From contig JACRBT010000002.1 in assembly GCA_016234445.1 (NCBI GenBank), positions 372,001 through 436,000 of the forward strand: 64,000 nt of DNA, in the 5' to 3' direction. Shown here one piece after another: positions 15,909-24,686 of the stretch. Both the position numbers and the translations under genes were made by a program. Position 1 is the first letter of the stretch. Every line of letters begins with the position of its first letter. Under the pieces are notes generated by a model. It saw only the letters and a list, made by a program, of their open reading frames with translations. It ran no database searches and was not told the DNA's origin. The DNA is from Chloroflexota bacterium (GTDB lineage: Bacteria; Chloroflexota; Dehalococcoidia; Tepidiformales; Tepidiformaceae).

Positions 15909-17141
15909 CTAGCGGACGAGGATCGTCACGCACATCGCGGCGGCGTCACTGCCGATGGAGCCGCCGCCGTTCTGGGCGAGGGCGATCTTCGCGCCCTGCA
16001 CCTGGCGATCCCCCGAGCGGCCCTGGAGCTGCTCCGTAAGCTCGACGATCTGGGCAACGCCAGTCGCGCCGACGGGATGCCCCTTGCGCAGGAGCCCGCC
16101 CGACGTGTTGACCGGGACGCGGCCACCGAGCCAGGTTGCGCCGGAGTCGATGAGCACGCCGCCTTCGCCCTTGCCGCAGAGGCCGAGCGACTCGTAGCCG
16201 GTGATCTCGGCCGGGGCGGAGGCATCGTGGAGTTCGACGACGCTCAGGTCGTTCGGGCCGACGCCAGCTTCGCGATAGGCTTCGCTGGCGCAGAGTTCGA
16301 GGCTGCCGCCTTCGTCCGGGCCGTGGTCCCAGCCAGAGTGGAGCACGCTGGAGATGATCCGCACTGGCGAGGTGAGCCCGAGCTGGGCCGCCTTGCGTTC
16401 GCTGACAACGACGACCGCCGCGGCGCCATCGCCGATCGGCGAGCACATCGGCCGGGTCAGCGGCTCGGCGATCATCGGAGCGGCGAGCACATCCTCGACC
16501 GTGAGCTGCTCGCGGAACTGGGCCCGCGGGTTCAGGCTGCCGTGGTAGGAGTTCTTCGCCGAAACCTTCGCGAACTGCTGGACGGTCGTGCCGTAGCGCT
16601 TCATGTGGTTGCGGGCGGCCGAGGCGTAGATGTCCATGAACATCGAGCGATTCTCGCCCGCGCCACCGGCGGCCTTCTCGGCGCCGCTGTCTTTCGCCGC
16701 GCTCTTCAGGCGGTTCATGATCTCTTCGAGGGCTTCGACGTCGACGGCGCCGCTAAACGCCGCGAAGCTCTTGCGCTTGTCTTCGTGATAGAGCTTTTCG
16801 GCGCCCACGGCGAGGACGACGTCGTAGAGGCCGGCCGAAACGTAGGCACAGGCCTGGTTGAGCGCGGTCGAACCGCTGGCGCAGGCGTTCTCGACGTTGA
16901 TGACCGGGATCTTGCCGATGCCCGCGGAGCGCAGGATCACCTGGCCGCGGATGCACTCCTGGCCGGTGACGAGGCCCGCCGCGGCGTTGCCGACGAAGGC
17001 GGCTTCGATGTCCGAGTTCTGCATCCCGGCGTCGGCGATGGCGGCACGCACCGCCTCGGCGCCGATGGACTTCAGTCCCCGGTCCATGTGCTTGCCGAAG
17101 CGGGTCATCCCCACGCCGGCGACGACAGCGTTGAATTTCAT
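15909..17141 (-). CDS. Thiolase, SCP-x / acetyl-CoA acetyltransferase-like
   Basis: A 410-residue thiolase. The nucleophile is Cys87 in NVENACASGSTAL; HDASAP and KGHPVGATG supply the two catalytic-site histidines; the C-terminus carries QNGGGSIGSDAAA instead of the biosynthetic-thiolase CxGGG. This pattern fits the sterol-carrier-protein-x/lipid-transfer subgroup, which thiolytically cleaves bulky or branched 3-ketoacyl-CoA. It ends the chain-shortening set with acyl-CoA dehydrogenase and nitroreductase genes directly upstream on the same strand. Confidence 0.88.
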   Translation of the reverse strand: MKFNAVVAGVGMTRFGKHMDRGLKSIGAEAVRAAIADAGMQNSDIEAAFVGNAAAGLVTGQECIRGQVILRSAGIGKIPVINVENACASGSTALNQACAYVSAGLYDVVLAVGAEKLYHEDKRKSFAAFSGAVDVEALEEIMNRLKSAAKDSGAEKAAGGAGENRSMFMDIYASAARNHMKRYGTTVQQFAKVSAKNSYHGSLNPRAQFREQLTVEDVLAAPMIAEPLTRPMCSPIGDGAAAVVVVSERKAAQLGLTSPVRIISSVLHSGWDHGPDEGGSLELCASEAYREAGVGPNDLSVVELHDASAPAEITGYESLGLCGKGEGGVLIDSGATWLGGRVPVNTSGGLLRKGHPVGATGVAQIVELTEQLQGRSGDRQVQGAKIALAQNGGGSIGSDAAAMCVTILVR

Positions 17142-17172
17142 GGGTTCGCCTCCAATGCGTCCATCAGGCTCG

Positions 17173-17961
17173 TCAAATCAGCCCGTGACCCTTGATGCCG
17201 AGCGCGTTCTTGAGGTAGTTCAGCTCGTCTTCGCGATACGGCAGCGGGGCCGGTGCCTGGAACATCTTATCCCTTCTGAGTTCGTCTACCACTGCCGGGT
17301 CTCGCGGGAAGGGATTCTGGTACCCGTTCATCTGGAAGAGCTTCTCGAAGGGCAGCCGCGGGCGCTGGCCGCCGGCTTCGGGGCTCTCCGCCGGGTATCC
17401 GACCGTCTGCAGGATGAGGATGCGGCAGGACTCCGGCAGGCCGAGGTTCTGGCGGATCTTTTCGGTGTTGCCGCCGCCGAGAAGGCAGGTGCCGAGGCCC
17501 TGTTCGAAGGCCATGAGGGTCGCGTGGGCGATGCCCTGGCCGCAGTCGACTTCGCTGATCCCCGGAAGCTTCAGGCGGTCGAGGATGCCCGCGAAGAACG
17601 GCAGGAGCTGGCGTTCCAGCGCCTCCTCCTTGCCCTCCCCGAAGCCCAGCGCCCCGGCCCGCAGGAGTTCGCGGAGGCGGTCGGACTGCTCGTCGACGGC
17701 CGCGGTTTCGAGGTACCAGACGATAACGACCGGCGCCTGCCGGATCTGGAATCCGGCGACCGGTGCGACGATCGCGTCGACCACTTCCTTCGGGGCGGTG
17801 TCGCGGAAGACGACGACGGCCCTGAGGGTCTGGACGTTGCCCCAGTGCGAGGCGATGCGCGCCGCTTCAAGCATGCGCTGGATTTTCTCCGGCTCAACCG
17901 GCTTGTAGGGCAGTAGGAATCGCATCGACCGGCGGTTGCCGATCGCCTCGCGTAGCTCCAT
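17173..17961 (-). CDS. Nitroreductase-family flavoprotein
   Basis: A 262-residue FMN-dependent oxidoreductase. AIGNRRSMRFLLPYKPVEPEKI is the standard N-terminal RRSxR FMN-binding start; AARIASHWGNVQ and DCGQGIAHATLMAFEQGLGTC are the core helices of the fold. A C-terminal extension of about 50 residues is longer than in simple nitroreductases. The family reduces quinones, nitro groups or enones and dehydrogenates some substrates. It sits 20 bases after the acyl-CoA dehydrogenase gene, so a role in the same pathway is likely but undefined. Confidence 0.82.
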   Translation of the reverse strand: MELREAIGNRRSMRFLLPYKPVEPEKIQRMLEAARIASHWGNVQTLRAVVVFRDTAPKEVVDAIVAPVAGFQIRQAPVVIVWYLETAAVDEQSDRLRELLRAGALGFGEGKEEALERQLLPFFAGILDRLKLPGISEVDCGQGIAHATLMAFEQGLGTCLLGGGNTEKIRQNLGLPESCRILILQTVGYPAESPEAGGQRPRLPFEKLFQMNGYQNPFPRDPAVVDELRRDKMFQAPAPLPYREDELNYLKNALGIKGHGLI

Positions 17962-17981
17962 TTGGGTGTGTTTCTCCTCGC

Positions 17982-19190
17982 TTACAGCAGTGCCGCGCCG
18001 ACGAGACCAAGGATCTCGTTACAGCCGTCTTCGATCATGGAGGCGCGGGCATCGCGCATCAGCTTTTCGACCGGGAACTCCTTCGTGAGGCCAACGCCGC
18101 CGAAGATCTGGACCGCCTCGCTCGAGACGTCGAAGGCGGTCTGGGTGCAGAAGACCTTCGAGGCGATGGAGTACTGGAGTAGCGGCGGGTTCGTCGCGTT
18201 GTAGTAGGCAACCCGGCGGGCCAGCGCGCGTGCGGCCTCGACCTGCATGAACATCTTGAACAGCCGGCTCTTGACGCTCTGGTGCTGGTTGATCGGGCGG
18301 CCGCCCTGGGTGCGCTCCGCCGCATAGCCGATCGCGTGTTCGAGCGAGGCGCGGCCGAGCCCGACGAACATCTGGCCCATACTCGCGTTCGCGCCCGTCA
18401 GGATCATCTGGACGATGTTCTGGTAGTTCTCCTTGCCGACCACCATGTACTCGGCCGGGATGCGGACCTCGTCGAAGAAGATCTCGCCCTGGTTGAGCGG
18501 GCGCTGGCCGAGCTTGTCCGTGGGCTTGCCCCGGGACACGCCCGGCAGATCCAGGGGCACGACCGCGACGCCGCCGCTTCGCAGGCCCTCCGACGGGTCG
18601 ACCTGGCAGAACAGGGCAGCGACGGTGGCGATGGTGCCGTTCGAGACCCAGGCCGACTTCTGGCCGCGGATCACGTAGTCGTCGCCGTCCCTGGTGGCGA
18701 TGCAGTTCCCCCGCACGGAGGGGTCGGTGAAGTGGGGCTCGGTGAAGCCGAGCTGGTCGCTCCCGTGGTCCGGCTCGGTCACGGCCCAGCAGCCGATCTC
18801 GTCGCCCGCTGAGGACGACTTGAGATAGCGGTCCACGAGGCTGGGACGGCCGGACATCATCACAAAGGTCTTGTGGAAGTTAGCGACGCCGAGGCTGATG
18901 GCGAGGCCGGAGTCGCCCCAGCCCATCTCTTCGCTGTAGAGGGCGCGAATCCGGGCGCGCTGGAGGGCCGTGAGCTCCGCGGTCGAGGCCTCTATGTCGT
19001 TGAGGCCCGCGGCTTTGTGCTTCTTGAAGACGTCCCACAGGATGGAGTTCGGGGCGATGACGTCGGCCGGATCGGCGAGTGCGTCGAGTTGCTTTGCCGC
19101 TGGCCGCATGACTTCGAGTGCGAACTTGTGTGCTGCGTCGCGGACGGCCCGCTCCTGGCCGGTAAGTTCCGCTTCGATATCGGTAAGCAT
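17982..19190 (-). CDS. Acyl-CoA dehydrogenase
   Basis: A 402-residue FAD enzyme that introduces an alpha-beta double bond into acyl-CoA. It has an all-alpha N-domain, WAVTEPDHGSDQLGF as the FAD/substrate strand signature, QMFVGLGRASLEHAIGYAAERTQ and FGGVGLTKEFPVEKLMRDA in the C-domain, and MIEDGCNEILGL as the terminal motif (usually IYEGTNEI). An unusual insertion PDVIAPNSILWDVFKKH near residue 45 is part of the N-domain. It is first in a minus-strand run with nitroreductase, thiolase and CoA-transferase. An electron-transfer flavoprotein partner is not in the window. Confidence 0.9.
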   Translation of the reverse strand: MLTDIEAELTGQERAVRDAAHKFALEVMRPAAKQLDALADPADVIAPNSILWDVFKKHKAAGLNDIEASTAELTALQRARIRALYSEEMGWGDSGLAISLGVANFHKTFVMMSGRPSLVDRYLKSSSAGDEIGCWAVTEPDHGSDQLGFTEPHFTDPSVRGNCIATRDGDDYVIRGQKSAWVSNGTIATVAALFCQVDPSEGLRSGGVAVVPLDLPGVSRGKPTDKLGQRPLNQGEIFFDEVRIPAEYMVVGKENYQNIVQMILTGANASMGQMFVGLGRASLEHAIGYAAERTQGGRPINQHQSVKSRLFKMFMQVEAARALARRVAYYNATNPPLLQYSIASKVFCTQTAFDVSSEAVQIFGGVGLTKEFPVEKLMRDARASMIEDGCNEILGLVGAALL

Positions 19191-19245
19191 GGCACGCCTC
19201 CCTGCTTGATCGCCGGAATGCTAGGCGCGCAGGGATTTCCCCTCT

Positions 19246-19259
19246 ATGACTTAGATCAT
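19246..19259. promoter_or_regulatory. Fnr/Crp-type dyad (ATGAC-N4-ATCAT)
   Basis: ATGAC TTAG ATCAT, an imperfect palindrome between the acyl-CoA dehydrogenase and the alpha1 operon. It lies 22 bases before TAGCTT, so it would be centred at -41.5 for the alpha1 operon. Confidence 0.5.
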
Positions 19260-19281
19260 GCCGGGCGGACGGCGGGCTCGA

Positions 19282-19287
19282 TAGCTT
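19282..19287 (+). promoter_or_regulatory. Weak -10 box (TAGCTT) of the alpha1 operon
   Basis: TAGCTT matches TATAAT at three of six positions and sits at exactly the class II distance (22 bases) from the dyad at 19246-19259. Transcription would start near 19294, giving a 48-base leader with GGAGGAGAG before the small peptide gene. The weakness of the hexamer fits dependence on an activator. Confidence 0.35.
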
Positions 19288-19341
19288 GTATTCGGAGCGG
19301 CGTGCCCCACGGCGACGGCGCATCCATGGAGGAGAGACCAC

Positions 19342-19473
19342 ATGTTCGCACCCGCCCTCAACATCGACCTGAGCAAGCTCCAGGAGCAAGAAGAAGAAGT
19401 CGAGGCTCCGAAGCGCGCGAAGGGCACGAAGGCGCCACGCCCGAACGCCGAAGAGAAGAAGTCCCGCTCCTAG
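19342..19473 (+). CDS. 43-residue charged peptide leading the alpha1 operon
   Basis: ATG 19342 is preceded by GGAGGAGAG and the frame ends at TAG 19471-19473, 23 bases before the alpha1 start. The product begins MFAPALNIDLSKLQ and continues as a highly charged Glu/Lys-rich tail (QEQEEEVEAPKRAKG, EEKKSRS). No family is recognised. It has no membrane helix or cysteines and is probably disordered after the first 15 residues. By position it may be an accessory or assembly factor of the molybdoenzyme, or simply aid translation of alpha1. Confidence 0.6.
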   Translation: MFAPALNIDLSKLQEQEEEVEAPKRAKGTKAPRPNAEEKKSRS

Positions 19474-19496
19474 CCCAGGTTTCCCGGAGGGCCCTC

Positions 19497-22367
19497 ATGG
19501 CCACAGCTGCCCCCGAGCTTACCCGGCTCGCGCCGCTGGATGCTGGCGCGCGCCTTGACGATCTCCTCTCGCGGTCCTACGAGTACCGCAGCTGGGAGGA
19601 CGTCTACCGGGACCAGTGGTCCTGGGACAAGGTGGTCCGCGTCACCCACACGCGGGTGAACTGCATCTCCGCCTGCTCGATCGACGCCTACGTGAAGGAC
19701 GGGATCGTCTGGCGCGAAGAGCAGAACGCCACCTACACCAAGGCGTTCAAGGACGTCCCCGACTTCAACCCTCGCGGTTGCCCCATGGGCTGCGTCTACA
19801 GCACCCAGATGTACGACCCGCTCCGGGTGAAGTACCCGATGAAGCGAGCCGGCGCCCGCGGCTCCGGGAAGTGGCAACGCCTCTCCTGGGACCAGGCCCT
19901 GACCGAGGTCGCCGACCGCCTGCTCGACGTCGCCACCGAAGACGGCCCCGAGTGCATCGTCTACGACAACGGCACCACGAACCTCGACTTCGGCATCGGC
20001 TCGCCGATGGAAGGCCACCTCTTCACCCAGGGCTTCGGCGCCACCACCATCGACTCCTACGCCGGCGTCGGCGACCTCCCCGTCGGGCTGATCCAGGCCT
20101 GGGGCCTCTACATGAGCGAAGGCACGGCCGACGACTGGTTCCTCTCCGACTACATCCTCCTCTGGGTGGGGAACCCGTCCTACACGCGCGTGCCGGAAGC
20201 GCACTTCCTCTGGGAAGCCCGCTACCGCGGCGCGAAGGTCGTCTCAATCGCCCCCGATTACAACGCCTCCACGATGCACGCCGACCGCTGGCTCAACGTC
20301 CGCTTCGGGACCGACGCCGCCCTCGCCCTCGGGATGATGCGCGTCATCGTCGACGAAGGGCTCTACAAGGCAGATTACGTCAAGGAGCAGACGGACCTGC
20401 CCTTCCTCGTCCGCATCGACACCGGCCGCTTCCTCCGGGAGAGCGACGTCGTCGAAGGCGGCTCGGACGGCGTCATGTACGTCTGGGACAGGAACACGGG
20501 CCGGAAGGTCTCGCCGCCCGGGACCTGGGGCTCCCGCCGCCAGACCATCGCCCTCGGGAACATCGACCCCGAACTCGAAGGCAGCCACCGCGTCGCCCTC
20601 AAGGACGGCCGTCGGGTAACCGTGCGGCCGGTGTTCGACCTCCTGAAGCGCCGCTTGAACGAATACCCGCTGGAGCGCGTCGCCGAGATCACGAACGTCC
20701 CCGAGGCGAACATCCGGCGCGTGGCCCGGGAGTTCGCGGCCGCGAAGTCGGCGATGATCTACGCCTCCTGGGGCGCCTGCAAGCACTACCACTCGGACCT
20801 CTTCCAGCGCGGGATGGCCTACCTTTGCGCGCTCACCGGGAACTCGGGCGGGAAGCCCGGCTCCGGGATTAAAGTCTCGACCTGGTGGCCGCCTCCAAAC
20901 GGCGTGCTCACCGGCGGCGGGCTTTCGGGCCCCAGCCTTCGTCTCGCCACCGAGCCCGCGCCCGAACTGCCGGTGGACCGCGTCGGCGTCCAGGAGCTTT
21001 CGAAGATGACCTTCGAAGCCGGGCGCATGGGCACGGCCAGCCCGCTCATCCCCTGGCTCTATGCGCACGACCCGAAGTGGGCCGCGATCGCCGCGAAGCA
21101 GGAATACAACGACCCCTCGCTCAAGCGGCCAATCGCCGACTACATGAAGGAGATCTTCGAGAAGAACTGGCAGCCGGTCTCGCCGAAGCCGCCCAAGCGG
21201 CCGAAGTTCCTCTACTTCTCGGGGCCGAACCCGTTGCGGCGTTGGCCCAACCCGGGCGTCATCCGTGACAGCCTCTGGGCCAGCATCGACACGATCGTCA
21301 CCACCGACTTCCGCATGTCCACATCTGGCCTCTGGGCGGACTACATCCTCCCGGCCTGCGGCTACTACGAGAAGCCCGGGATCAAGTACACGAGCAGCTA
21401 CATCCCCTACGTCATCGTCGGTGACCGGGCTGTCCCGCCGCTGTACGAATCGAAGCACGAGTGGGACATCGCCCTCCTGCTTGCGGAGAAGATCCAGGAA
21501 CGCGCGCGCGAACGTGGCATCGGGACCATCACGGACAGCCGGGGGATGCCTCGCTTCCTCGACAAGATGCACGACGAACTGACCGCCGACGGCGCCTACC
21601 AGCCCGGCCCCGCCGGCGAAGAACGCGCCCTCGACTACATCCTCCAGTACTCCGCCATCACCCGGCACAGCGGCCTCGGCGAGGGTGCCTGGGGGAAGGC
21701 CGCGGAAGCCGGCATGGTGAAGATCAAGCAGGTGCAGCCATCGGCGCTGGCCCTGCTCTTCAACTCCGTCTTCAGCGACTACACCGAGGACGAACCGATC
21801 AACTCCTGCGGCTGGTTCGTGAACCGCAAGAACCCCTGGCCGACCTTCACCGGCCGCCAGCAGTTCTACATCGACCACGAATGGTTCCTGGAGGCCGGCG
21901 AGGAACTGATCACGCACAAGGAACCCGTGGCCGCGGGCGGCAACCACCCGCTCCGGCTCACCGGCGGCCACACCCGCTGGAGCATGCATTCGATCTGGCG
22001 GGCGAACGAGAAGCTCCTCCGGCTCCAGCGCGGCGAACCCGTCGCTTACGTCTCCGTGCCCGACGCCCGCGCCCGCGGCATCGCCGACCACGACCGCATC
22101 CGCGTCTTCAACGACGTCGGCGGCTTCGAACTGCGGGCGAAGGTCTCGCCGGCGGTCCAGCCGGGCGAAGTCGTCGTCTACCACGCCTGGGAGGGTTTCC
22201 AGTTCCCCGGCTGGGAGACCCAGAACGACGTCGCCGCGAGCCCCCTGAAGCCCATCGACATGGTGGGCAACTACGGGCAGCTTCACTACCGGATGGCTTC
22301 GTACACGATGAACCACGTGCCGAAGGAAGCCGCCGTCGAAATCGTCCGCGTGGGGGGTGAAGGATGA
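19497..22367 (+). CDS. Type II DMSO-reductase-family catalytic subunit (alpha1), Mo-bisPGD
   Basis: A 956-residue molybdenum oxidoreductase. The N-terminal FS0 cluster site is H51-x4-C56-x3-C60-x34-C95, with NPRGCPMGCVYS close to the NarG/ClrA/EbdA pattern. DLPVGLIQAWG contains Asp193, aligned with the Mo-ligand Asp that defines type II enzymes. LLWVGNPSYTRVPEAHF and the C-terminal GGHTRWSMHSIWRANEK are MGD-binding regions. No twin-arginine signal precedes it: start ATG 19497 has GGAGGG and the protein opens MATAAPEL. Gamma1 starts inside its stop (ATGA). Possible activities include anaerobic hydroxylation of hydrocarbons or oxyanion reduction. Substrate unknown. Confidence 0.87.
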   Translation: MATAAPELTRLAPLDAGARLDDLLSRSYEYRSWEDVYRDQWSWDKVVRVTHTRVNCISACSIDAYVKDGIVWREEQNATYTKAFKDVPDFNPRGCPMGCVYSTQMYDPLRVKYPMKRAGARGSGKWQRLSWDQALTEVADRLLDVATEDGPECIVYDNGTTNLDFGIGSPMEGHLFTQGFGATTIDSYAGVGDLPVGLIQAWGLYMSEGTADDWFLSDYILLWVGNPSYTRVPEAHFLWEARYRGAKVVSIAPDYNASTMHADRWLNVRFGTDAALALGMMRVIVDEGLYKADYVKEQTDLPFLVRIDTGRFLRESDVVEGGSDGVMYVWDRNTGRKVSPPGTWGSRRQTIALGNIDPELEGSHRVALKDGRRVTVRPVFDLLKRRLNEYPLERVAEITNVPEANIRRVAREFAAAKSAMIYASWGACKHYHSDLFQRGMAYLCALTGNSGGKPGSGIKVSTWWPPPNGVLTGGGLSGPSLRLATEPAPELPVDRVGVQELSKMTFEAGRMGTASPLIPWLYAHDPKWAAIAAKQEYNDPSLKRPIADYMKEIFEKNWQPVSPKPPKRPKFLYFSGPNPLRRWPNPGVIRDSLWASIDTIVTTDFRMSTSGLWADYILPACGYYEKPGIKYTSSYIPYVIVGDRAVPPLYESKHEWDIALLLAEKIQERARERGIGTITDSRGMPRFLDKMHDELTADGAYQPGPAGEERALDYILQYSAITRHSGLGEGAWGKAAEAGMVKIKQVQPSALALLFNSVFSDYTEDEPINSCGWFVNRKNPWPTFTGRQQFYIDHEWFLEAGEELITHKEPVAAGGNHPLRLTGGHTRWSMHSIWRANEKLLRLQRGEPVAYVSVPDARARGIADHDRIRVFNDVGGFELRAKVSPAVQPGEVVVYHAWEGFQFPGWETQNDVAASPLKPIDMVGNYGQLHYRMASYTMNHVPKEAAVEIVRVGGEG

Positions 22368-23020
22368 CCGCCGCCACCGAAGTGAAGCTCACCGCCGCCG
22401 AGGTCGCGGGCCTGGGGTCGAAGCCGGACCCGACGGCGAAGGCCTGGGCCAAAGTCGCCGGGGCCACGATCGCGCTCCGGCCGACGCCCCTCGACCGGCA
22501 GCCGTCGGCCTACGTCCAGGCTTCGTGGAAGGACCGCCAGCACGGCGTCATCCCCGCCATCGAAGCGCGATTCGCCACCTGCGGAGGCGTCCTGCACGCC
22601 AGGCTCTCCTGGGAGGCCGCCGACCCGCGCCCGGCGATCACCGACAACAACGTCTTCCCTGACGCCTGCGCGTTGCTCTTCCCGACGGACGGCAAAGACG
22701 CTCCCCTCGAAACGATGGGCAGCCCAGAGAAGCCGGTCACCCTCTGGCACTGGCGCGCGGGCGCCGAGGCTGCGTTCCTCGGCACCGCAAGCGGGCTGGG
22801 GACCGTCGACCGGACGAAGTCGAACAGCCTGGCAATCGAGGCAGACTGGGCCAACGGACGCTGGACCGTGGCCTTCGCCTGCCCGGTCAACAATGCCGGC
22901 TTCGCGGTGCCCAACAGCCGCGAGGTCCGGGTCGCGTTCGCGGCATGGTCCGGCGCGAACAGCGAACGTGCGGGTCTGAAATCCCATTCGCCGGCGTGGA
23001 CCACGCTGGTCATTTCGTGA
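22364..23020 (+). CDS. Gamma subunit (gamma1), heme b-binding EB_dh-type domain
   Basis: A 218-residue protein resembling the ethylbenzene dehydrogenase-related gamma subunits (EbdC, DdhC, SerC, ClrC), which hold a heme b with Met and Lys ligands and pass electrons. FPDACALLFP and METMGSPEKPV-like spacing are seen: Met118 in TMGSPEKPVTLWHW and Lys206 in ERAGLKSHSPAW are the ligand candidates. No Sec signal is present, unlike most known gamma subunits. It overlaps the alpha1 stop by ATGA and precedes beta1 by 10 bases. Confidence 0.8.
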   Translation: MTAATEVKLTAAEVAGLGSKPDPTAKAWAKVAGATIALRPTPLDRQPSAYVQASWKDRQHGVIPAIEARFATCGGVLHARLSWEAADPRPAITDNNVFPDACALLFPTDGKDAPLETMGSPEKPVTLWHWRAGAEAAFLGTASGLGTVDRTKSNSLAIEADWANGRWTVAFACPVNNAGFAVPNSREVRVAFAAWSGANSERAGLKSHSPAWTTLVIS

Positions 23021-23030
23021 GGTAGGTCCG

Positions 23031-24089
23031 ATGGCCGTTCCCGCCAAACCGCCAATCCGCCAGATGGCGATGGTCTTTGACCTGAACAAGTGCCTGGGCT
23101 GCCAGACATGCACCGTCGCCTGCAAGACGCTCTGGACCGACACCCCCGGCATGGACGGCATGTGGTGGAACATCGTCAACACCATGCCCGGGCTGGGCAC
23201 CCCGCGCGACGTCTTCAGCCACGGTGGCGGCTACAAGAACGGCAAGCCCGTCCCCGGGCGGTTCCCCTCGCAGGCCGACTTCGGTGAAGCCTGGGACTTC
23301 GACTACGAGGCCGTCCTTGCCAGCGGTTCCGAGCGCGGCGAGCACCTCCAGCCGCGCGAAGCCGGGGGCACCTCGCCGAAGTGGGGCCCGAACTGGGACG
23401 AAGACCTCGGCGGCGGAGAGTACCCGAACTCCTACTTCTTCTACCTCCAGCAGGTTTGCGCGAACTGTAGCAAGCCCGCCTGCCTCGAAGCCTGCCCCCG
23501 GACCGCGATCTACCGCCGGGAAGAGGACGGCATCATCCTCATCGACGAAGAGCGCTGCCACGGCTACCGCTTCTGCGCCGAAGCCTGCCCCTACAAGCGC
23601 GTCTACTTCAACCAGAAGCGGGCCATCGCCCAGAAGTGCATCTCCTGCTACCCGCGGCTCGAAGCCGGCGTGGCGCCGGCCTGCGTCCGCCAGTGCCCCG
23701 GCCGCGTCAGGCACCTGGACTTCGTCGACAACAAGGACGGCCACATCTACAAGCTCGTGAAGAAGTGGAAGGTCGCCCTCCCCCTCCGTCCCGACTTCGG
23801 CGTCGAACCGAACGTCTACTACGTCCCGCCGATGTCGCCGCTCGCCTTCAACGAACAGGGCGAGTTCGACGAGAGCGAGTCGCGGATCCCGATCGACTAC
23901 CTCCGCGAGATGTTCGGCAAGGGCGTCGACGCGGCCCTCGACACGCTCCAGGTCGAGCGCGAGAAGGTCGCGGCCGGCAAGAAGTCCGAGCTGATGGACA
24001 TCCTCATCGCGCGCGACTGGAACGACCTCCTCGGGCCTTTCACCGGGAACCCGGCCACGATCGAGCGCCCACCCGCCAGGACCCCATGA
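23031..24089 (+). CDS. Iron-sulfur subunit (beta1) of the type II molybdoenzyme
   Basis: A 352-residue ferredoxin-like subunit with four cluster sites: C21/C24/C27/C31, C143/C146/C151/C155, C176-x2-Tyr179-x2-C182-x3-C186, and C203/C206/C218/C222. Tyr179 replaces a cysteine, as Trp/Tyr does in NarH-type proteins, so cluster III is expected to be [3Fe-4S]. PNVYYVPPMSP near the C-terminus is a family signature. It links alpha1 to the heme of gamma1. Its TGA overlaps the chaperone start (ATGA). Confidence 0.88.
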   Translation: MAVPAKPPIRQMAMVFDLNKCLGCQTCTVACKTLWTDTPGMDGMWWNIVNTMPGLGTPRDVFSHGGGYKNGKPVPGRFPSQADFGEAWDFDYEAVLASGSERGEHLQPREAGGTSPKWGPNWDEDLGGGEYPNSYFFYLQQVCANCSKPACLEACPRTAIYRREEDGIILIDEERCHGYRFCAEACPYKRVYFNQKRAIAQKCISCYPRLEAGVAPACVRQCPGRVRHLDFVDNKDGHIYKLVKKWKVALPLRPDFGVEPNVYYVPPMSPLAFNEQGEFDESESRIPIDYLREMFGKGVDAALDTLQVEREKVAAGKKSELMDILIARDWNDLLGPFTGNPATIERPPARTP

Positions 24090-24646
24090 CCAGCGAATAC
24101 GGTCTCCTCGCTCTGGCACTGACCTTCCCCGGCGATGCCCTCGCGGCCGCCTCCCGCGACGGGTCGCTGGCGGGAGCGTTCGGACCGTTGCCCGGGCTGC
24201 ACGACCCATCCGCGGAGAGATCGGCGTTCGAAGAGGAGTACATCCGCCTCTTCGAGCTGCCGACGGGCGGGCCAACCTGCCCGCTCTACACCGGCGTCTA
24301 CGCGCACTCGCGCCGGGAAGCGATGGAGGAGCTCCTGCGCTTCTACCACCATGCCGGCCTCTGCCTTTCGGAAGCCGCCCGCGACCTCCCCGATGCCGTG
24401 CCGACAGTGCTGGAGTTCCTCGGGTTCCTCTCCTGGCAAGAAGAGTCCTCACCGGCGACGGCCGAGGCCTCGCGCCGCACCGCCGGCGACATCCTCCACC
24501 GCCACCTCCTCCCGTGGCTGGACGAGACCCGCTCACGCCTGCCAAAGCGAGAGCCAGGTCCGTTCTACGCTGCAATCCTTGAGGCCCTGTCCGCTTTCGC
24601 GACGGCCGAGCACGACCGTACCGCCGGGGCACTGGCCGCCAGGTAG
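24086..24646 (+). CDS. TorD/NarJ-family molybdoenzyme chaperone (cluster 1)
   Basis: A 186-residue all-helical chaperone. FEEEYIRLFELPTGGPTCPLYTGVY is the conserved TorD/DmsD/NarJ core (EYxRLF...P...YE), and VLEFLGFLSWQE is the following helix. Such proteins bind the catalytic subunit and guide cofactor insertion; in export systems they also proofread Tat signals, but the alpha subunits here lack those signals. ATG 24086 overlaps the beta1 stop. It is the last gene of the plus-strand operon; 40 bases separate it from the convergent minus-strand operon. Confidence 0.8.
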   Translation: MTSEYGLLALALTFPGDALAAASRDGSLAGAFGPLPGLHDPSAERSAFEEEYIRLFELPTGGPTCPLYTGVYAHSRREAMEELLRFYHHAGLCLSEAARDLPDAVPTVLEFLGFLSWQEESSPATAEASRRTAGDILHRHLLPWLDETRSRLPKREPGPFYAAILEALSAFATAEHDRTAGALAAR

Positions 24647-24686
24647 CGCTCTTCCAGACTTCGCGAAGGCTGTCGCCGCCGCCCTG

